DNA of 64,000 nucleotides, taken from NCBI GenBank assembly GCA_040507225.1, contig JBEVVG010000001.1, forward strand, positions 2,232,001-2,296,000, given 5' to 3'. Under the pieces are notes generated by a model. It saw only the letters and a program-made list of their open reading frames with translations, did no database searches and was not told the origin of the DNA. The position numbers and the translations under genes were made by a program. Source of the stretch: Thiodiazotropha sp040507225. GTDB taxonomy: Bacteria > Pseudomonadota > Gammaproteobacteria > Chromatiales > Chromatiaceae. This document shows positions 17,374-25,620 of this stretch, piece by piece. Position 1 is the first letter of the stretch. Each line of letters starts with the position of its first letter.

Positions 17374-18468
17374 TCAAATACCGTCTATGCAGTGCCGGAG
17401 CCACACATAACCGGTTCCCGGCATGTAGGGTGATGTGCTGTCGACGGGATCGGACACCAGGGTACGGGGATGCCAATCGAGTACCGGCACACATGCCATC
17501 TCTTCCCACTCGATCTCCGCTACCGCATCGATGCTCCCATCGATCCGATCGTCGATCTGTCGGGTTACATGGCGGCCGTCAGCATCGTACTGCTCGACGA
17601 AACTGTAGCGACTGTCGTTTCCAGTTCCTTCGGTGATGAAATTCAGGTAGGCGGGTTGATCATCGGCGTTGTAACCGAATTCGAATGTCATCCGATAGGC
17701 CGTCAATGAAGGTACTGTATCCGTAATCGTATCGGCTCTGTCATTGGCCAGGTAGGTATAGGCATAGCGCGAGACAAGACCGGACTGGGTGGTGGTCATG
17801 TTGTTCTCAGTCACGTACCCGGCCGTATCATAGACAAGCGCAAATTCGAGCGTCGGAGACGTTTCGCCCTCCAGGGTCATGGTATGTTCCACCAGGCGCT
17901 GCCCCGAATAGCTCAGAACATGCTGGTACTGAGATGTAATCGCACCACTGCCATCCTCGATCGTGACATCGATTCGGGTAATCAGATCGTCGTCGTTGTA
18001 GGTGTAGCGACTGGTCTGGCGCATCTCGTCGTTGTATCCCACCCAGGTCTGCAACCGACCCTCTGAATCATAGGCGTAGCTCACGGTCTCATCGACCGAA
18101 TCCACATCGATGGAATTCGACAGGGTGAGCGCATTACCCAGTACGACATCCTGTGTACCATCGTCGGTGTAGCTGTACCTTTCCTGGATGATTTTTCCAT
18201 CGCTGGCGTATTCGTACTCGCGCACGCCCTCGAAGACGCCGTTGTTGTCAAAATCGTAGCGCACTCTGGATACCCTGAACCGGGTAGTTCCGGGAGCGCT
18301 TCCATCCGCACCGCCGTCTCCATCGTCAACTACCGGATCACCGTTCTCCGTCAAGCCTTGCTCATCACTTCCTCCACCCCCGCCACAAGCGGACATGAAA
18401 AGCAAAACCAACAGTCCGATGAACGCACCGCGACCAGTTCCGGCAACGCCAAGCTTTCGTAACATCAT
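17374..18468 (-). CDS. lipoprotein with YD/RHS-like repeats
   Basis: 364-residue probable outer-membrane or periplasmic lipoprotein. ATG 18468 has AGGGGG 5 bases upstream. The lipobox is FMSAC followed by a Gly-rich stretch. The body consists of degenerate YD-type strands (for example YDFDNNGVFEG, YAYDSEGRLQTWVGY, YTYNDDDLITRIDV, GYNADDQPAYL), each about 20-40 residues apart, with a 'YDsdGrl' beat. This is like wall-associated or RHS-style beta-repeats but lacks an RHS core and toxin tip. Function unknown. Confidence 0.75.
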   Translation of the reverse strand: MMLRKLGVAGTGRGAFIGLLVLLFMSACGGGGGSDEQGLTENGDPVVDDGDGGADGSAPGTTRFRVSRVRYDFDNNGVFEGVREYEYASDGKIIQERYSYTDDGTQDVVLGNALTLSNSIDVDSVDETVSYAYDSEGRLQTWVGYNDEMRQTSRYTYNDDDLITRIDVTIEDGSGAITSQYQHVLSYSGQRLVEHTMTLEGETSPTLEFALVYDTAGYVTENNMTTTQSGLVSRYAYTYLANDRADTITDTVPSLTAYRMTFEFGYNADDQPAYLNFITEGTGNDSRYSFVEQYDADGRHVTRQIDDRIDGSIDAVAEIEWEEMACVPVLDWHPRTLVSDPVDSTSPYMPGTGYVWLRHCIDGI

Positions 18469-18671
18469 GATCACCCCCTGATAATACATTCCCTAAAAAA
18501 TCAGAATCCCTTCGGGATGGCGATAAACCACCCTCTTCCCGAACTAGTGGACCGCTTGTGTGAAGCGAGCACCAGTATGGCCGTATATGGCACGCATCGC
18601 CAGTCATTCAGGGAAGATTACAAACGGATGACAAACCCGGGCTGTTGCAGACTACAACCACTTTCGATGCA

Positions 18672-19580
18672 TCAATGCACAGACCGTTTCGCCTTTAGCC
18701 TGTGATAGCGGTCGTTGACCGCACGGGTCTCCTCAATGATCTCATCGGTGATGCGCACGTAACGGGTGATATGGAAACTTTCGAGTATGCTCTGCAATCG
18801 ACGGGTGGGTTGTTCACTGAGGAAACTGGGCTCTACCTTGCGCATCCGGTCTTCCGGGAATGTCTTATGCAATCCAACGGTGATGTAGATCAGCGGCTCC
18901 GATGCCGCGATCACCGACAACTGCCGACCCACCTGGGGATTGAGTTCCTTGGCCAATTCGAAGCCATACTCGGGCACCAGCGCCACATCGGATTTGCCGA
19001 AATAGACATCCACCACAGCGGAGTTCATATTGTTCTTGACCCGGGCCTCCGCAAAGAACCGCGGCGACTCGGGCAAGCCCCTCTGCATCAACTCGGCATC
19101 CAGATAGCGCATGCCGATGCGGTGTCCCGTACAATGGGAAAGTCTGCGTCCCCGCAGTGACTCCAGGGAATTGAAGGAGGAATCGTTACGCACCAGCAGC
19201 AGATAGCGCTGTTTCAGGCTGGGCCCGTATTGCAGGGTGTAGCGACCGACGGGGTGAATCCAGGATTCGATATCCAGGTAACTGGCGCTATCGATGAAAA
19301 TAACCTGGACGTCGTTCTGCTTGAATTTTTCAATCACCTCCCGGTTGCTGTCATAGATCCTGATCGCCAAGCTCTCGTTGATATCCACGAGCATCTCGTT
19401 GAACACCATTTTGAAGGCAATCTCCGCATCGGTGCGGGTCGACTCGTGCAGGGATTCGACACTCCCACCCACCTTGATCGGAGGCATGATCAGTGACTCA
19501 CCGGCTTGCACAGTTTCCGAAACCCACAATCCCGCAAGGACAATCAGGACAGACAACCAACCTAATCTCAACATACACAT
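18672..19580 (-). CDS. periplasmic phosphonate-type (PhnD-like) binding protein, copy 1
   Basis: 302 residues with a signal peptide (about 1-26). It belongs to the PhnD/TAXI-like type 2 periplasmic-binding fold: VGGSVESLHESTRTDAEIAF near the mature N-terminus, then the hinge region LRGRRLSHCTGHRIGMRYLDAEL and YFGKSDVALVPEYGFELA. No permease or ATPase is adjacent, so it may feed a signal-transduction protein elsewhere. It is about 45-50 % identical by eye to the next upstream gene, a clear tandem duplicate, 97 bases apart. Ligand unknown. Confidence 0.8.
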   Translation of the reverse strand: MCMLRLGWLSVLIVLAGLWVSETVQAGESLIMPPIKVGGSVESLHESTRTDAEIAFKMVFNEMLVDINESLAIRIYDSNREVIEKFKQNDVQVIFIDSASYLDIESWIHPVGRYTLQYGPSLKQRYLLLVRNDSSFNSLESLRGRRLSHCTGHRIGMRYLDAELMQRGLPESPRFFAEARVKNNMNSAVVDVYFGKSDVALVPEYGFELAKELNPQVGRQLSVIAASEPLIYITVGLHKTFPEDRMRKVEPSFLSEQPTRRLQSILESFHITRYVRITDEIIEETRAVNDRYHRLKAKRSVH

Positions 19581-19677
19581 TCCGCGTACTGATTCAGGGT
19601 CTGACGAACCCCTCGGAGAGGCCCATACCCCATTTATTGATCCAGCTACCAGGAACTGTTACCCGCAACCTTTCAGT

Positions 19678-20574
19678 TCATTGTGCGACTTTTCGCCGCT
19701 GGTATTCCTCATTCAGCGCCCGGGTCTCCATCAAGACCTCATCGGTCAGGCGGGCAAACCTTTTGATATGGTAGATATTGAGTATCCTCTGCATCCGGCG
19801 CGAGGGTTTTTCATCCAGAACATAGGTTTCGATCGTCATCGCCCGGTCATGGGGAAAGTCCTTGCGAATACCCACTGCCTGGTAGATCAAAGGCTCGGAA
19901 ATCCCAATGACCTTGAGTGCCTTACCGATTTCGGAATTCAGTTCCAACGCCAGTTGATAGCTGTATTCCGGCACCAGGGCCACATCGGATTTTCCGAAGT
20001 AAACATCGATAACCGCGGAATTCACATCCTTGAGTATCTGCACCTCCCTGAAAAAATCCTTAGCTTCGGGAAGCCCCTTGCGCATCAATTCAACGTCAAG
20101 AAAGCGCTGACCGATGCGGTGACCGACACAAGTGGAAAGTATCTTTCCCCGCAAGTCCTGCAGCGATCCTATTCGGTCTTTGGCGCGCACCAGAACCATA
20201 TATCGCTGCTTCAGCGTTGTGCCGTATTGCACGGTATAGCGTAAATCGGGATGGACCAGCGACTCCATCTCGAGAAAACTCACGCTGTCAATGAAAACCG
20301 CCTGCAATTCCCCGCCGCGGTAATCTTTCATCAGGCGTTCGTTGTTGTCGTAGATCCTGATGCTGAAGACTTCCCGGCTCTCCGACAGCATTTCATTGAA
20401 CAGCATGTTGAACATGATCTCGGCGTCCGTGCGGGTCGATTCATGCAGGGACTCGACACTTCCCCCCACTTTCACTGTCGGCTCTGGCGCGGTCTGTTCC
20501 GCACGCAGCAGGGTCCCGGGCATGCACCCGATCACCACCCACAAAAGGCCGTTGAACAGGCAGCGCTTCAACAC
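19678..20574 (-). CDS. periplasmic phosphonate-type (PhnD-like) binding protein, copy 2
   Basis: 298 residues, signal peptide about 1-25, paralogue of the downstream gene. Shared blocks include GGSVESLHESTRTDAEI, VGHRIGQRFLDVELMRKGLPE, and DVYFGKSDVALVPEYSYQLA. Both end with a region ('ARLTDEVLMETRALNEEYQRRK') that is helical and highly charged. The duplication with diverged binding-cleft residues suggests different ligands. No transport partners are encoded nearby. Confidence 0.8.
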   Translation of the reverse strand: MLKRCLFNGLLWVVIGCMPGTLLRAEQTAPEPTVKVGGSVESLHESTRTDAEIMFNMLFNEMLSESREVFSIRIYDNNERLMKDYRGGELQAVFIDSVSFLEMESLVHPDLRYTVQYGTTLKQRYMVLVRAKDRIGSLQDLRGKILSTCVGHRIGQRFLDVELMRKGLPEAKDFFREVQILKDVNSAVIDVYFGKSDVALVPEYSYQLALELNSEIGKALKVIGISEPLIYQAVGIRKDFPHDRAMTIETYVLDEKPSRRMQRILNIYHIKRFARLTDEVLMETRALNEEYQRRKVAQ

Positions 20575-20874
20575 GGAGCCGCTACACTTGCTTCATACCA
20601 CCGAATCCTTGTGAAGAGCATGTAATCAACATCGATTGTCATGTGCATCGTCTGAATCGAGCCGACCACCTTGCAGGCAGGCCACCCACCCGAGTGAAAT
20701 AAGTCTTCAAGAAGGCAAAACCGTATCCCTCGCAGGAGCCTTGACTCCAATCAACCCGGGCGCCGGACACCCTGCATGCGCCGACCCAAGCAGCTCTATG
20801 CAGCAGTATAGATTATCAATCGGGTAGAAACCGTATTCCCTCTCTGCAGACAGCCCGTGGCTGCTGAGACGGGG
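20575..20874. other. intergenic stretch, nothing identified
   Basis: These 300 bases lie between the start of the second PhnD-like gene and the end of marR. Short frames here are not supported by a ribosome binding site or recognisable protein. It presumably holds the promoter of the PhnD-like pair and the marR terminator. Confidence 0.4.
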
Positions 20875-21438
20875 TCAGTTCTGATGAGGGTCATCCTGCG
20901 GTTGCGACTGGCGGGAATCCTCACTTGGAGTGATCACCTCTTCCACCGCGCTCGGGGAAGCCATGATCGAACCGCTGATCAGCATCGGCGAGGCATCCAG
21001 ATCCTGGGCGTTCATCATTTCCGCGATCCTTTGCAGGGACGCAAGCAGCTGATTCTTCTCCCAGTCCTGGAGTTCATCCAGACGGCTTTGAAAGCGTTCC
21101 TGCAGCAACGGCACCGATTGCCGGACCAGCTGTTTTCCCGCCTCGGTGGCCTGCAGGATGATCTTTCGCCGGTCCTCCGTATGGCGTCTGCGTTGCAACA
21201 GTTGACGCGTTTCGAGTCGTTTCACCACGTCAGTGACCGTCGGCTGGCTGAGGCTGACCCGCTTCGCCAGTGCGCTTCCCGTGAGACCGCCGCTGCGTAC
21301 GATTTCCGTCAGCAACAGAGCCTGAGGCCCTGTCAGGCCATGGCTCTGCACCAGGTTGCGGGAGTGCTGATCGATGGCGCGGATCACCCGGCGCAGGGCG
21401 ATCAGGATCTCTTCACTGATGTGGGCGTTTCCCGGCAC
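20875..21438 (-). CDS. MarR-family transcriptional regulator
   Basis: 187 residues from GTG 21438; an in-frame stop lies three codons upstream. The winged helix-turn-helix is clear: LTGSALAKRVSLSQPTVTDV then the wing RRRHTEDRRKIILQAT (about 52-95). A longer C-terminal tail (about 145-187, rich in Ser/Pro/Asp) exceeds the family norm. It diverges from the seven-gene operon that begins at 21619, and a perfect palindrome lies between. It probably represses that operon, relieved by a ligand. Confidence 0.9.
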   Translation of the reverse strand: MPGNAHISEEILIALRRVIRAIDQHSRNLVQSHGLTGPQALLLTEIVRSGGLTGSALAKRVSLSQPTVTDVVKRLETRQLLQRRRHTEDRRKIILQATEAGKQLVRQSVPLLQERFQSRLDELQDWEKNQLLASLQRIAEMMNAQDLDASPMLISGSIMASPSAVEEVITPSEDSRQSQPQDDPHQN

Positions 21439-21530
21439 CTTGATTCAGTCCTCCATCGATTGCAAACGGAAAATCATCACACGATTCGGGGCTTTTCCCC
21501 AGCCGAAGGGTGATATCAGGAGCAAGATTC

Positions 21531-21544
21531 TTTAGTATACTAAA
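21531..21544. promoter_or_regulatory. candidate MarR operator (perfect 14-bp palindrome)
   Basis: TTTAGTATACTAAA is a perfect palindrome in the 180-base gap between marR and the divergent operon, 75 bases before the first gene. The A/T-rich 7+7 form is typical of MarR operators. That MarR binds here is inferred from position and symmetry. Confidence 0.7.
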
Positions 21545-21618
21545 CAATTCATCGGCCCAGACCGCGATCCTGCTGGAACCGCACGAAGGCCTGAACAGCG
21601 ATCAACGACCATCGGCTC

Positions 21619-22068
21619 ATGCACCACCTTCCCGCCTACCTGCTGATCTGCCTGTTGCTGCTCTGTTCGGCAGCATCCATGGCGGACACTCAAGCCCCCT
21701 TCACTCTCCACTTGTCTTCACAGACGAGCAACGATGGCAGGGCCAATCTCTCCTGGAATCTCGAAGGAGACGCGGAGGTACAGATTCAACAGGCTGGCAA
21801 CCCCGGTTTCTCCGCGGCCCGGGTCCTTTACCAGGGTACCGATCGCGCGAGCGTGGTCACCGGACTGCCGGATGGAGCATATCACTACCGGGGACGCTGG
21901 GTGTACCCGGACGGCAGCACCTCCCCGTGGGGCGAGGCGGTCACCCTGCAGGTCACCCATCACTCCCTGATGCGCGCCGGTTTGTTTTTCGCCGTTGGGG
22001 CACTGGTTTTTATCGCCACTACGCTACTCATTCTGACCGGCAACCGGCGCCAAGGAGCCTCCCCTTGA
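21619..22068 (+). CDS. small membrane-anchored protein with fibronectin-III-like domain
   Basis: 149 residues: signal peptide (about 1-21, ending SMADT), a beta-rich domain (about 24-115) that looks like one fibronectin type III module (LSWNLEGDAEVQIQQAG..., GLPDGAYHYRGRWVYPDG), and a C-terminal membrane helix (about 120-142) ending in RRQG. It would be anchored in the inner membrane with the domain in the periplasm. It is the first gene of the MarR-linked operon; its TGA overlaps the TTG start of the next gene. Function unknown, perhaps a chaperone or partner of the symporter. Confidence 0.7.
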   Translation: MHHLPAYLLICLLLLCSAASMADTQAPFTLHLSSQTSNDGRANLSWNLEGDAEVQIQQAGNPGFSAARVLYQGTDRASVVTGLPDGAYHYRGRWVYPDGSTSPWGEAVTLQVTHHSLMRAGLFFAVGALVFIATTLLILTGNRRQGASP

Positions 22069-23318
22069 GTGAACCCGAACTACAGGTCGATTTTCCGCGC
22101 CTGAAATCTGACATCGAAACCCTCGCGGCGATCGGTCGCGCCGAGGACCACGGCATCTATCGCATGGCCTTCACCGATGCGGATATCGCGGCCCGGGAGT
22201 GGCTCAGGTCCCGGATCACCGAAGCCGGACTGGGCATCCATCAGGACGGCGCCGCGAACCTGTTCGGGCGGCTCAACTGGCAGTCGGACGCGGCTGCGGT
22301 GATGACCGGCTCGCACATCGACACGGTGCCCGGCGCCGGGCACCTGGACGGCGCCCTGGGAGTGCTGTGCGGCCTCGAGGCCCTGCGGGTGATCAAGGAA
22401 CGGAACCTGCCCCTGGCACGCCCGCTGGAGATGGCCGCCTTCTCTGACGAAGAGGGGCGGTTTGGCGGCATGTTCGGCTCACAGGCCCTCAGCGGGCAAC
22501 TCTCTCCGGAGTGGATCCACAACGCCCGTGACCTGTCGGGAAACAGTCTCACCCAGGCCATGGCCGAACAGGATCTCGACGCCATGGATGCGCTCAGCGC
22601 GGCGCGTCCACCGCAAAGTCTGCACGCCTTCGTCGAACTGCATATCGAGCAGGGCCCGGTGCTGGATGCCTCGGGTGCGGCGATCGGCATCGTCGAGGGG
22701 ATCTGCGGTTTGCGTCGTTGGGAGGTTCGCCTGACCGGAGTCGCCAACCATGCCGGCACCACCCCGATGGCGATGCGCCAGGACGCCTTTCAGGGACTGG
22801 CCGAGTTTTCCAGCGAGATCGACCGGGTGCTCGAGGAGCACGGCGGCCCCACCAGCGTGGCCACCATCGGCCGGGTCAGCCTGTCTCCCGGCGCGGCCAA
22901 CGTGGTGCCGGGAGAGGCGGTGTTCAGCCTGGAGTTTCGCGACGTGAACTCCGGCGTGCTGGATGACCTCAGCGATGCCTTCCAGCGCACCCTCTTCGCC
23001 ATCGCCCGGCGTCGCGACCTGATGTTCAACTACGAGGTGCTGAGTGACCTGACCCCCGTCACTTGCGACAACGGGATTCTGCAATGCGCCGAAACCACCG
23101 CACGGGATTTCGGCTATCTCACCGAACGGCTGCCCAGCGGCGCCGCGCATGACAGCCAACAGATCGCCCGCATCGCCCGCACCGGCATGATCTTCGTACC
23201 CAGCAAGGCCGGCCGCAGCCACTCCGCCGCGGAGTGGACCGCCTGGTCGGACATCCACGCGGGCGCCAATGTACTACTCAACACCCTGTATCAACTGGCC
23301 AACGAGACAAACGCATGA
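22065..23318 (+). CDS. M20-family Zn hydrolase (N-carbamoyl-L-amino acid / allantoate amidohydrolase type)
   Basis: Hydrolyses a carbamoyl or ureido group. TTG 22065 is the start: AAGGAG lies 7 bases upstream and it overlaps the previous stop, giving 417 residues. Metal ligands: His84 in GSHIDTVP, Asp95 in GHLDGA, Glu129/130 in FSDEEG, His193 in ELHIEQGP, and a C-terminal His in SHSAAE. This is the set for the hydantoinase/carbamoylase branch of M20. The exact substrate is not fixed by sequence. Four-base overlap with the next gene. Confidence 0.88.
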   Translation: MSEPELQVDFPRLKSDIETLAAIGRAEDHGIYRMAFTDADIAAREWLRSRITEAGLGIHQDGAANLFGRLNWQSDAAAVMTGSHIDTVPGAGHLDGALGVLCGLEALRVIKERNLPLARPLEMAAFSDEEGRFGGMFGSQALSGQLSPEWIHNARDLSGNSLTQAMAEQDLDAMDALSAARPPQSLHAFVELHIEQGPVLDASGAAIGIVEGICGLRRWEVRLTGVANHAGTTPMAMRQDAFQGLAEFSSEIDRVLEEHGGPTSVATIGRVSLSPGAANVVPGEAVFSLEFRDVNSGVLDDLSDAFQRTLFAIARRRDLMFNYEVLSDLTPVTCDNGILQCAETTARDFGYLTERLPSGAAHDSQQIARIARTGMIFVPSKAGRSHSAAEWTAWSDIHAGANVLLNTLYQLANETNA

Positions 23319-24052
23319 GCGACCCCAAAGAAAGATCACCCAATGATCCGTTTCTGAATATCGATCCGTTGCAGGAAACCTACCGCGAACACATAGCCGA
23401 GGCCGCGGGACGCACCCAGTCCCTGGAACGTCACAACACCGCGCTGCTGTGCATCGATTTGCAGTTCCTGGACGCCGCCCGGGGCTACGGGGTGTTTGCC
23501 GATGCGGAATCATCCGGACTCCCGGCGGAGGCCCAGGACTACTACTTCGAACGCCTGGAAAAATTCGTCCTGCCCAATGTACGCCGCTTGCAGGACTCCT
23601 TCCGTGCCAACCGGCTGGAGGTCATCCATACCCGCATCCAGTCCCTCACCCAGGACGGACGGGACCGGGGCCCCGGACACAAGCGCCTCAACCTGCATGC
23701 TCCGCCGAACTCCAAGGAGGCGGAGTTCCTGCCCCAGATCGCCCCGCACGGGGACGAAATCATCATCAACAAGACCGCCTCGGGGGTGTTCACCTCCACC
23801 AACCTGGAATACGTGCTGCGCAATCTCGGCATCACCGGTCTGTTCATCGTCGGGGTCTACTCCAACGAGTGCGTCAGCACCGCGGTGCGCGACGCCTGCG
23901 ACCTGGGCTTTTATGTCACCCTGATTTCAGACGGCATCGCCACCGTGACTCAGGAACTGCAACAGGCCACCTACACCACCATGAAGGACCGCTACGCCCG
24001 GCTGATGTCCACCGAAGAGGCCATGGCGGAGATCGAAGGGGTCTTTCTGTGA
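23315..24052 (+). CDS. isochorismatase-like cysteine hydrolase
   Basis: 245 residues. The cysteine-hydrolase triad is visible: Asp48 (LLCIDLQ), Lys153 (INKTASG) and Cys186 (YSNECVSTA). The family includes N-carbamoylsarcosine amidase, ureidoacrylate and biuret amidohydrolases, which split carbamoyl or amide bonds. Together with the carbamoylase-type neighbour and the carbamoyltransferase paralogue this favours a carbamoylated substrate. An N-terminal extension of about 40 residues precedes the core. ATG 23315 overlaps the previous stop (ATGA). Confidence 0.88.
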   Translation: MSDPKERSPNDPFLNIDPLQETYREHIAEAAGRTQSLERHNTALLCIDLQFLDAARGYGVFADAESSGLPAEAQDYYFERLEKFVLPNVRRLQDSFRANRLEVIHTRIQSLTQDGRDRGPGHKRLNLHAPPNSKEAEFLPQIAPHGDEIIINKTASGVFTSTNLEYVLRNLGITGLFIVGVYSNECVSTAVRDACDLGFYVTLISDGIATVTQELQQATYTTMKDRYARLMSTEEAMAEIEGVFL

Positions 24053-25479
24053 CCGGAGACACGGCCATCCTGGACGCCAACCTGGGTTGGATGATCCTTG
24101 CTCTGTTCAGTGTCGTGTGGGTCTGGCTCGGCTGGTGGCTCGGGCGCAGGGCCGCGGATCTCGAGGGTTTCATGCTCGCGGGCCGCAAGGTCGGCCTGGC
24201 CCTGGGAACCGCCACCGCAATGGCCACCTGGGTCACCAGCAACACCACCATGGCGGCCCCTCAACTGGCCCTGCAGATGGGCATCTGGGGGATGGTGGGG
24301 TACTCGCTCGGATCCATCGGACTGATCCTGTTCGCGCCCCTGGCGCGGCGGATCCGCGCCCTGATGCCCAACGGTTTCACCAGCGGCGACTACATCCGCC
24401 TGCGCTACGGGCACACCGCCTGGCGGGTGTTTCTCGGCATCTCCCTGTTCTACGCCTTCGGCTGGCTGGTCAGCCTGGGAATGGCCGGCGGGGTGGTGAT
24501 CAATGCCCTGACCGGAATCGATTACCACCTGGGGATGAGCGTGATCCTCTGGGTGTGTGTCGCCTACACCCTGCTGGGCGGATTACGCGCGGTCATCGGC
24601 ACCGATTTCCTGCAGTCTCTGATCATCCTCACCGGGGTGGTGATTCTCGCCTTCCTGGCCCTCGATCGGGTCGGCGTGGAGGAGATGCATGCCAGCGTGA
24701 TCGAGGAGCGTCCGGAACTGCTCAACCTGCTGTTTCCTGCCGCGATCATGTTCCTGTTCAACAACCTGCTGTTCGGTATCGGAGAGATCTTTCATTCCAA
24801 CGTCTGGTGGAGCCGGGCATTTGCGTTTCGTGAAGGGGTGGGCTTCAAGGCCTACCTGATCGCAGGGCTGTTCTGGGCGCCGGTACCCATCGTCGCCGGC
24901 TTTCTTGCGCTGACCGTGCCGGCGCTGCACCTCAACATCCCGGCGGCGGACATGGTCGGTCCCCTGGTGGCGGGAAAACTCCTCGGTGAAGGCGGTGCGA
25001 TCCTGGTATTCATCGTGATCTTCTCCGCCCTCGCCTCGAGTCTCGACTCGCTGCTGGCGGCGACCTCCGACCTGATCCTGACCGATATCTACAAGGGCCA
25101 TGTCAGGCCCCAGGCCGATTCCGCGGAACTGGCCCGGGCCGCCCGCTGGGTAGTGCTCGGACTGGGACTGCTGACCTGGCTGCTGTGCTGGCCGCGGCTG
25201 ACCACCCTGGCAGAACTGCTGTATTTCACCGGGGCCTTTGTCGCCAGTACCATCTGGCCGGTCGCCGCCGGTCTCTACTGGCGCAGCATCAACCCCCAGG
25301 GGGCCACCCTGGCGATGCTGGCTGGCACCGGCATCGGCCTGGCCAGTTATTTCCTGATCGGTTTTTACGTCGCAGCCCTGGTGTCGGCAGCGGTTTCGAT
25401 GCTGATCGTTCTGGCCTCCACCTGGCTGGCCCCGCGCAGCTTCGAGTGGGGCCAGTTGAACCCGCAACCGGCACCCTGA
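24049..25479 (+). CDS. sodium:solute symporter (SSS family)
   Basis: 476-residue inner-membrane transporter. GTG 24049 overlaps the previous TGA (GTGA) and has GAAGGGG about 7 bases upstream. About 13 hydrophobic segments are seen. Conserved family features include MATWVTSNTTMAAPQLA in the first helices and the Na2-site-like SALASSLDSLLAATSDLI (about 325-342). SSS members import amino acids, ureides, sugars or carboxylates with Na+. Position suggests uptake of the substrate of the hydrolases. The next gene encodes a tiny membrane peptide. Confidence 0.9.
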   Translation: MTGDTAILDANLGWMILALFSVVWVWLGWWLGRRAADLEGFMLAGRKVGLALGTATAMATWVTSNTTMAAPQLALQMGIWGMVGYSLGSIGLILFAPLARRIRALMPNGFTSGDYIRLRYGHTAWRVFLGISLFYAFGWLVSLGMAGGVVINALTGIDYHLGMSVILWVCVAYTLLGGLRAVIGTDFLQSLIILTGVVILAFLALDRVGVEEMHASVIEERPELLNLLFPAAIMFLFNNLLFGIGEIFHSNVWWSRAFAFREGVGFKAYLIAGLFWAPVPIVAGFLALTVPALHLNIPAADMVGPLVAGKLLGEGGAILVFIVIFSALASSLDSLLAATSDLILTDIYKGHVRPQADSAELARAARWVVLGLGLLTWLLCWPRLTTLAELLYFTGAFVASTIWPVAAGLYWRSINPQGATLAMLAGTGIGLASYFLIGFYVAALVSAAVSMLIVLASTWLAPRSFEWGQLNPQPAP

Positions 25480-25497
25480 GATGAGGAACGACCCGGC

Positions 25498-25620
25498 ATG
25501 ATCATCTCCGTCAGCGCGCTCAAGATACTCATCGTCACCGCCACTCTGGTGGTGGCGGCCGCACCCCTGATCCTGTTGATCCTCTGGGTGCTGGACAAAA
25601 AAGGAGGCAAGATTTGGTGA
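25498..25620 (+). CDS. 40-residue single-pass membrane peptide
   Basis: A short gene: ATG 25498, TGA 25618-25620, 18 bases after the symporter. GAGGA lies about 10 bases upstream. The product has one strong hydrophobic helix (about 8-32) and a basic C-terminal tail (DKKGGKIW). It ends on the start region of the carbamoyltransferase gene (4-7 base overlap), so it is in the middle of a coupled series. By position it could be a small accessory subunit of the symporter, as seen with some other SSS carriers; this is an inference. Confidence 0.65.
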   Translation: MIISVSALKILIVTATLVVAAAPLILLILWVLDKKGGKIW

